From DASVBJ01 sp036375895 (GTDB lineage Bacteria > Actinomycetota > Actinomycetes > JACCUZ01): a stretch of 9,960 bases of DNA. The number at the start of each line of letters is the position of its first letter. Within the stretch, counting starts at the first letter, position 1. The notes below the pieces were generated by a model that had not been told where the DNA came from, ran no database searches, and saw only the letters and a list, made by a program, of their open reading frames with translations. Location: the NCBI GenBank assembly GCA_036375895.1, contig DASVBJ010000039.1, positions 1 to 9,960 on the forward strand. The letters run 5' to 3'. The position numbers and the translations under genes were made by a program. Shown here in pieces: positions 8,400-9,960 of the stretch.

Positions 8400-9421
8400 C
8401 AGTCGCACCTCGCCGCGGACGAGTGGTAGTTCGGCGAGTAGGCCACCGAGTCGGAGATGACCACTCGACCCTCGAAGTCGCAGAGGTAGAAGTTGAACCA
8501 CGAGCCGTAGGTCGCGGTCCGGGTGATCCGGTCCAGCTTCTTCGGCAGGCGCTTGATCCACTCCTCGACGAGGGCCTGGTGGTCGTCGAGGGTGGCGGTG
8601 ACCTCGCCGAGCTCACGGATGTCCGTGCGGATGGCCGGCCGGCTGTCGCGCACCAGTCCCGCCGTCGAGTCGGCCAGGCCGGCGATGTTGGTGAGCGAGG
8701 CCCCGATCGCCTCCCGGTCCTCGGCCAGCCCGCTCACGAACCGCTGCAGCTCGCTGATGAGCATCGACAGCTGCTCGTCGCGCTGGTCGACCGTGGCGAG
8801 GACCGTGTTGAGGTTGTCGATCGTCCGTCCGATGACCTTGTCGCGGTCGGCCAGCGTCGAGGTCAGCGAGGCGGTGTGCGCGAGCAGGGAGTTGATGTTG
8901 CCGCCCTCGCCCTGCAGGGTCTTGATGATCTCGAAGGCGAACGAGTTGACGTCCTGGGGGTTCAGCGCCGCGAAGAGCGGCTTGAACCCGTTGAACAGCA
9001 CCGTGAGGTCCAGCGCCGGCTGCGTCTGCTTCAGCGGGATGACGCCGTTCTCGGGCAGCCGGCGGTCCGGGCCGGCGCCCTCGGTGAGCGCGATGTAGCG
9101 CTGGCCGACCAGGTTGCGGTAGCGGATCATGGCCAGCGTGCTGGCGGCCACCGGGCGGCTGTCGTCGACCGTGAACGTCACCTCGGCCACCGTGCGACCG
9201 GCATCCTTGGCGACCTTGACTCCCTTCACCTCGCCGACCCGGACGCCCGCGATCCGCACGTCGTCGCCCTTGAGCAGCCCGGTGACGTCGGTGAACAGCG
9301 CCTTGTAGGAGGACGTGCCGCCCAGTCGGAAGTTGCCGATGGTCGCCGCGAGGGTGCCGGTGGCCAGCACCGTCACCGCCACGAAGGCGATCAGCTTGAT
9401 CAGGGCCGGGGTGGTCTTCAT
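8399..9421 (-). CDS. mceB: MCE-family subunit MceB
   Basis: A 340-residue Mce subunit. The membrane anchor is at about 8-28 (IKLIAFVAVTVLATGTLAAT) and the MCE domain at about 38-113 (SYKALFTDVTGLLKGDDVRI to NLVGQRYIALTEG). Helical tube-forming repeats (about 150-290) are rich in Leu, Asp and Arg heptads such as ADRDKVIGRTIDNL and LAEDREAIG. The C-terminal signature YGSWFNFYLCDF (305-316) is characteristic of MceB. Its two cysteines are C314 and C339, the second one residue from the end. The ATG overlaps the mceA stop as ATGA; a weak GGTGGG precedes it, suggesting reliance on translational coupling. Length and domain order are normal. Confidence 0.95.
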   Translation of the reverse strand: MKTTPALIKLIAFVAVTVLATGTLAATIGNFRLGGTSSYKALFTDVTGLLKGDDVRIAGVRVGEVKGVKVAKDAGRTVAEVTFTVDDSRPVAASTLAMIRYRNLVGQRYIALTEGAGPDRRLPENGVIPLKQTQPALDLTVLFNGFKPLFAALNPQDVNSFAFEIIKTLQGEGGNINSLLAHTASLTSTLADRDKVIGRTIDNLNTVLATVDQRDEQLSMLISELQRFVSGLAEDREAIGASLTNIAGLADSTAGLVRDSRPAIRTDIRELGEVTATLDDHQALVEEWIKRLPKKLDRITRTATYGSWFNFYLCDFEGRVVISDSVAYSPNYHSSAARCD

Positions 9422-9960
9422 GACTGACCCACCGCCGTTCCGCGGGCCATCGGCCCGAACAGCAGGGTGGCGAGGTCGGGCACGTCGTCCGCCTGCCGGC
9501 CCATCGCCGGGGCGACCAGCGACCGGACCACGGCCTGCTCCTCGCCGGAGCCGGCGTAGCCGCTGCTCGGGTCGAGCAGGAAGCCGGGGATCGCCCGGCC
9601 GCTCGTGCCGTTCGACGTGCCGTCGTCCAGGTTGGTCGCCGGCATCGGGACCGGGGGACGGGGCATTCCGAAACAGCTGGGTCCGCGGTGCTCGCCCCAG
9701 GCGGGCTCCTCGCCGGGACGGTAGGGGTCGCGGGAGCGGACCACCTCGAGGGTGATGTGCAGCTCGCCGTTGGCGAACGTCTTCCCGATGAAGTCGTTGG
9801 ACTCGGCCAGGCTTCGGGCCAGGCAGGGGTACTCGGGGGAGTAGCGGGCCAGCAGCGACAGGGTGGGCCGGCCGACCCGGTTCACCTCGATGATCCGGTC
9901 GGCGTTCTCGGCCACCACCGCCCGGGCGGTGGTGGCGAACCCGGTGGTGCCGGCCAGGAA
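9418..9960 (-). CDS. mceA: MCE-family subunit MceA, C-terminal part (partial, cut by right edge)
   Basis: The final 180 residues of an Mce subunit, open to the window edge: the frame begins FLAGTTGFATTARAVVAENA with no start. Position before mceB and the motif RPTLSLLARYSPEYPCL (about 31-47) fit the C-terminal domain of MceA. Two cysteines are visible, in YPCLARS and GPSCFGMPRP, followed by a Pro/Gly/Ser-rich end. The membrane anchor, MCE domain and helical region must lie to the right, along with the expected YrbE permeases. A GTG at 9918 is in frame but internal to the conserved domain, so it is not the true start. Its stop overlaps the mceB start. Confidence 0.88.
   Translation of the reverse strand, partial: FLAGTTGFATTARAVVAENADRIIEVNRVGRPTLSLLARYSPEYPCLARSLAESNDFIGKTFANGELHITLEVVRSRDPYRPGEEPAWGEHRGPSCFGMPRPPVPMPATNLDDGTSNGTSGRAIPGFLLDPSSGYAGSGEEQAVVRSLVAPAMGRQADDVPDLATLLFGPMARGTAVGQS

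Noticed and set aside
6448..8460. Plus-strand open frame of 670 codons across mceC and mceD
   Set aside because: It is antisense to two genes with clear MCE domains and conserved ends; its translation is low-complexity and crosses gene boundaries.
8400..8561. 54-codon upstream extension of the mceC frame
   Set aside because: It lies inside mceB, has no MCE similarity, and the ATG at 8399 has a Shine-Dalgarno site and gives the normal MceC N-terminus.

Overview
The window is GC-rich, densely coding, and entirely single-stranded: every gene I can support lies on the minus strand. The RpoB sequence, the complete set of Mce subunits and the GC-rich codon use point to an actinobacterium. The RpoB N-terminus and rifampicin-region sequence suggest a Streptomyces/Nocardioides-like lineage; the family-level guess (Propionibacteriales/Nocardioidaceae) is inference.

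Layout in the direction of transcription (right to left): the C-terminal part of mceA (cut by the right edge), then complete mceB, mceC, mceD, mceE (lipoprotein subunit) and mceF. Two Mce-associated single-pass membrane proteins follow. Then comes a 263-bp non-coding gap, and finally the first 745 codons of rpoB, which runs off the left edge. Junctions from mceA to mceF are 1- or 4-base start/stop overlaps. The mceF to first Mce-associated gene junction overlaps by about 31 bases. The cluster therefore looks like one translationally coupled operon. The YrbE-type permeases and the MceG/Mkl ATPase that power such systems are not in view and would be expected beyond the right edge or elsewhere.

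How the genes work together: six different MCE-domain subunits (A-F) are known to form a heteromeric ring and tube that carries lipids or sterols through the actinobacterial envelope. The Mce-associated proteins are accessory membrane proteins of that machine. rpoB encodes the RNA polymerase beta subunit. It has its own promoter-like sequence in the gap (TTTACG, 17 bp, TATGCT), a Shine-Dalgarno sequence and a TTG start, so it need not depend on mce read-through.

The most notable points are the direct juxtaposition of a lipid-transport operon with rpoB, where rplL is the commoner neighbour, and a pattern of exactly two extracytoplasmic C-terminal cysteines in subunits A (visible part), B, D, E and F but none in C. 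Also notable are an Arg-rich cytosolic tail on the second Mce-associated protein and a short palindrome abutting the rpoB -35 box. I see no mobile element, CRISPR array, tRNA or rRNA, and nothing I would call a wholly new system.
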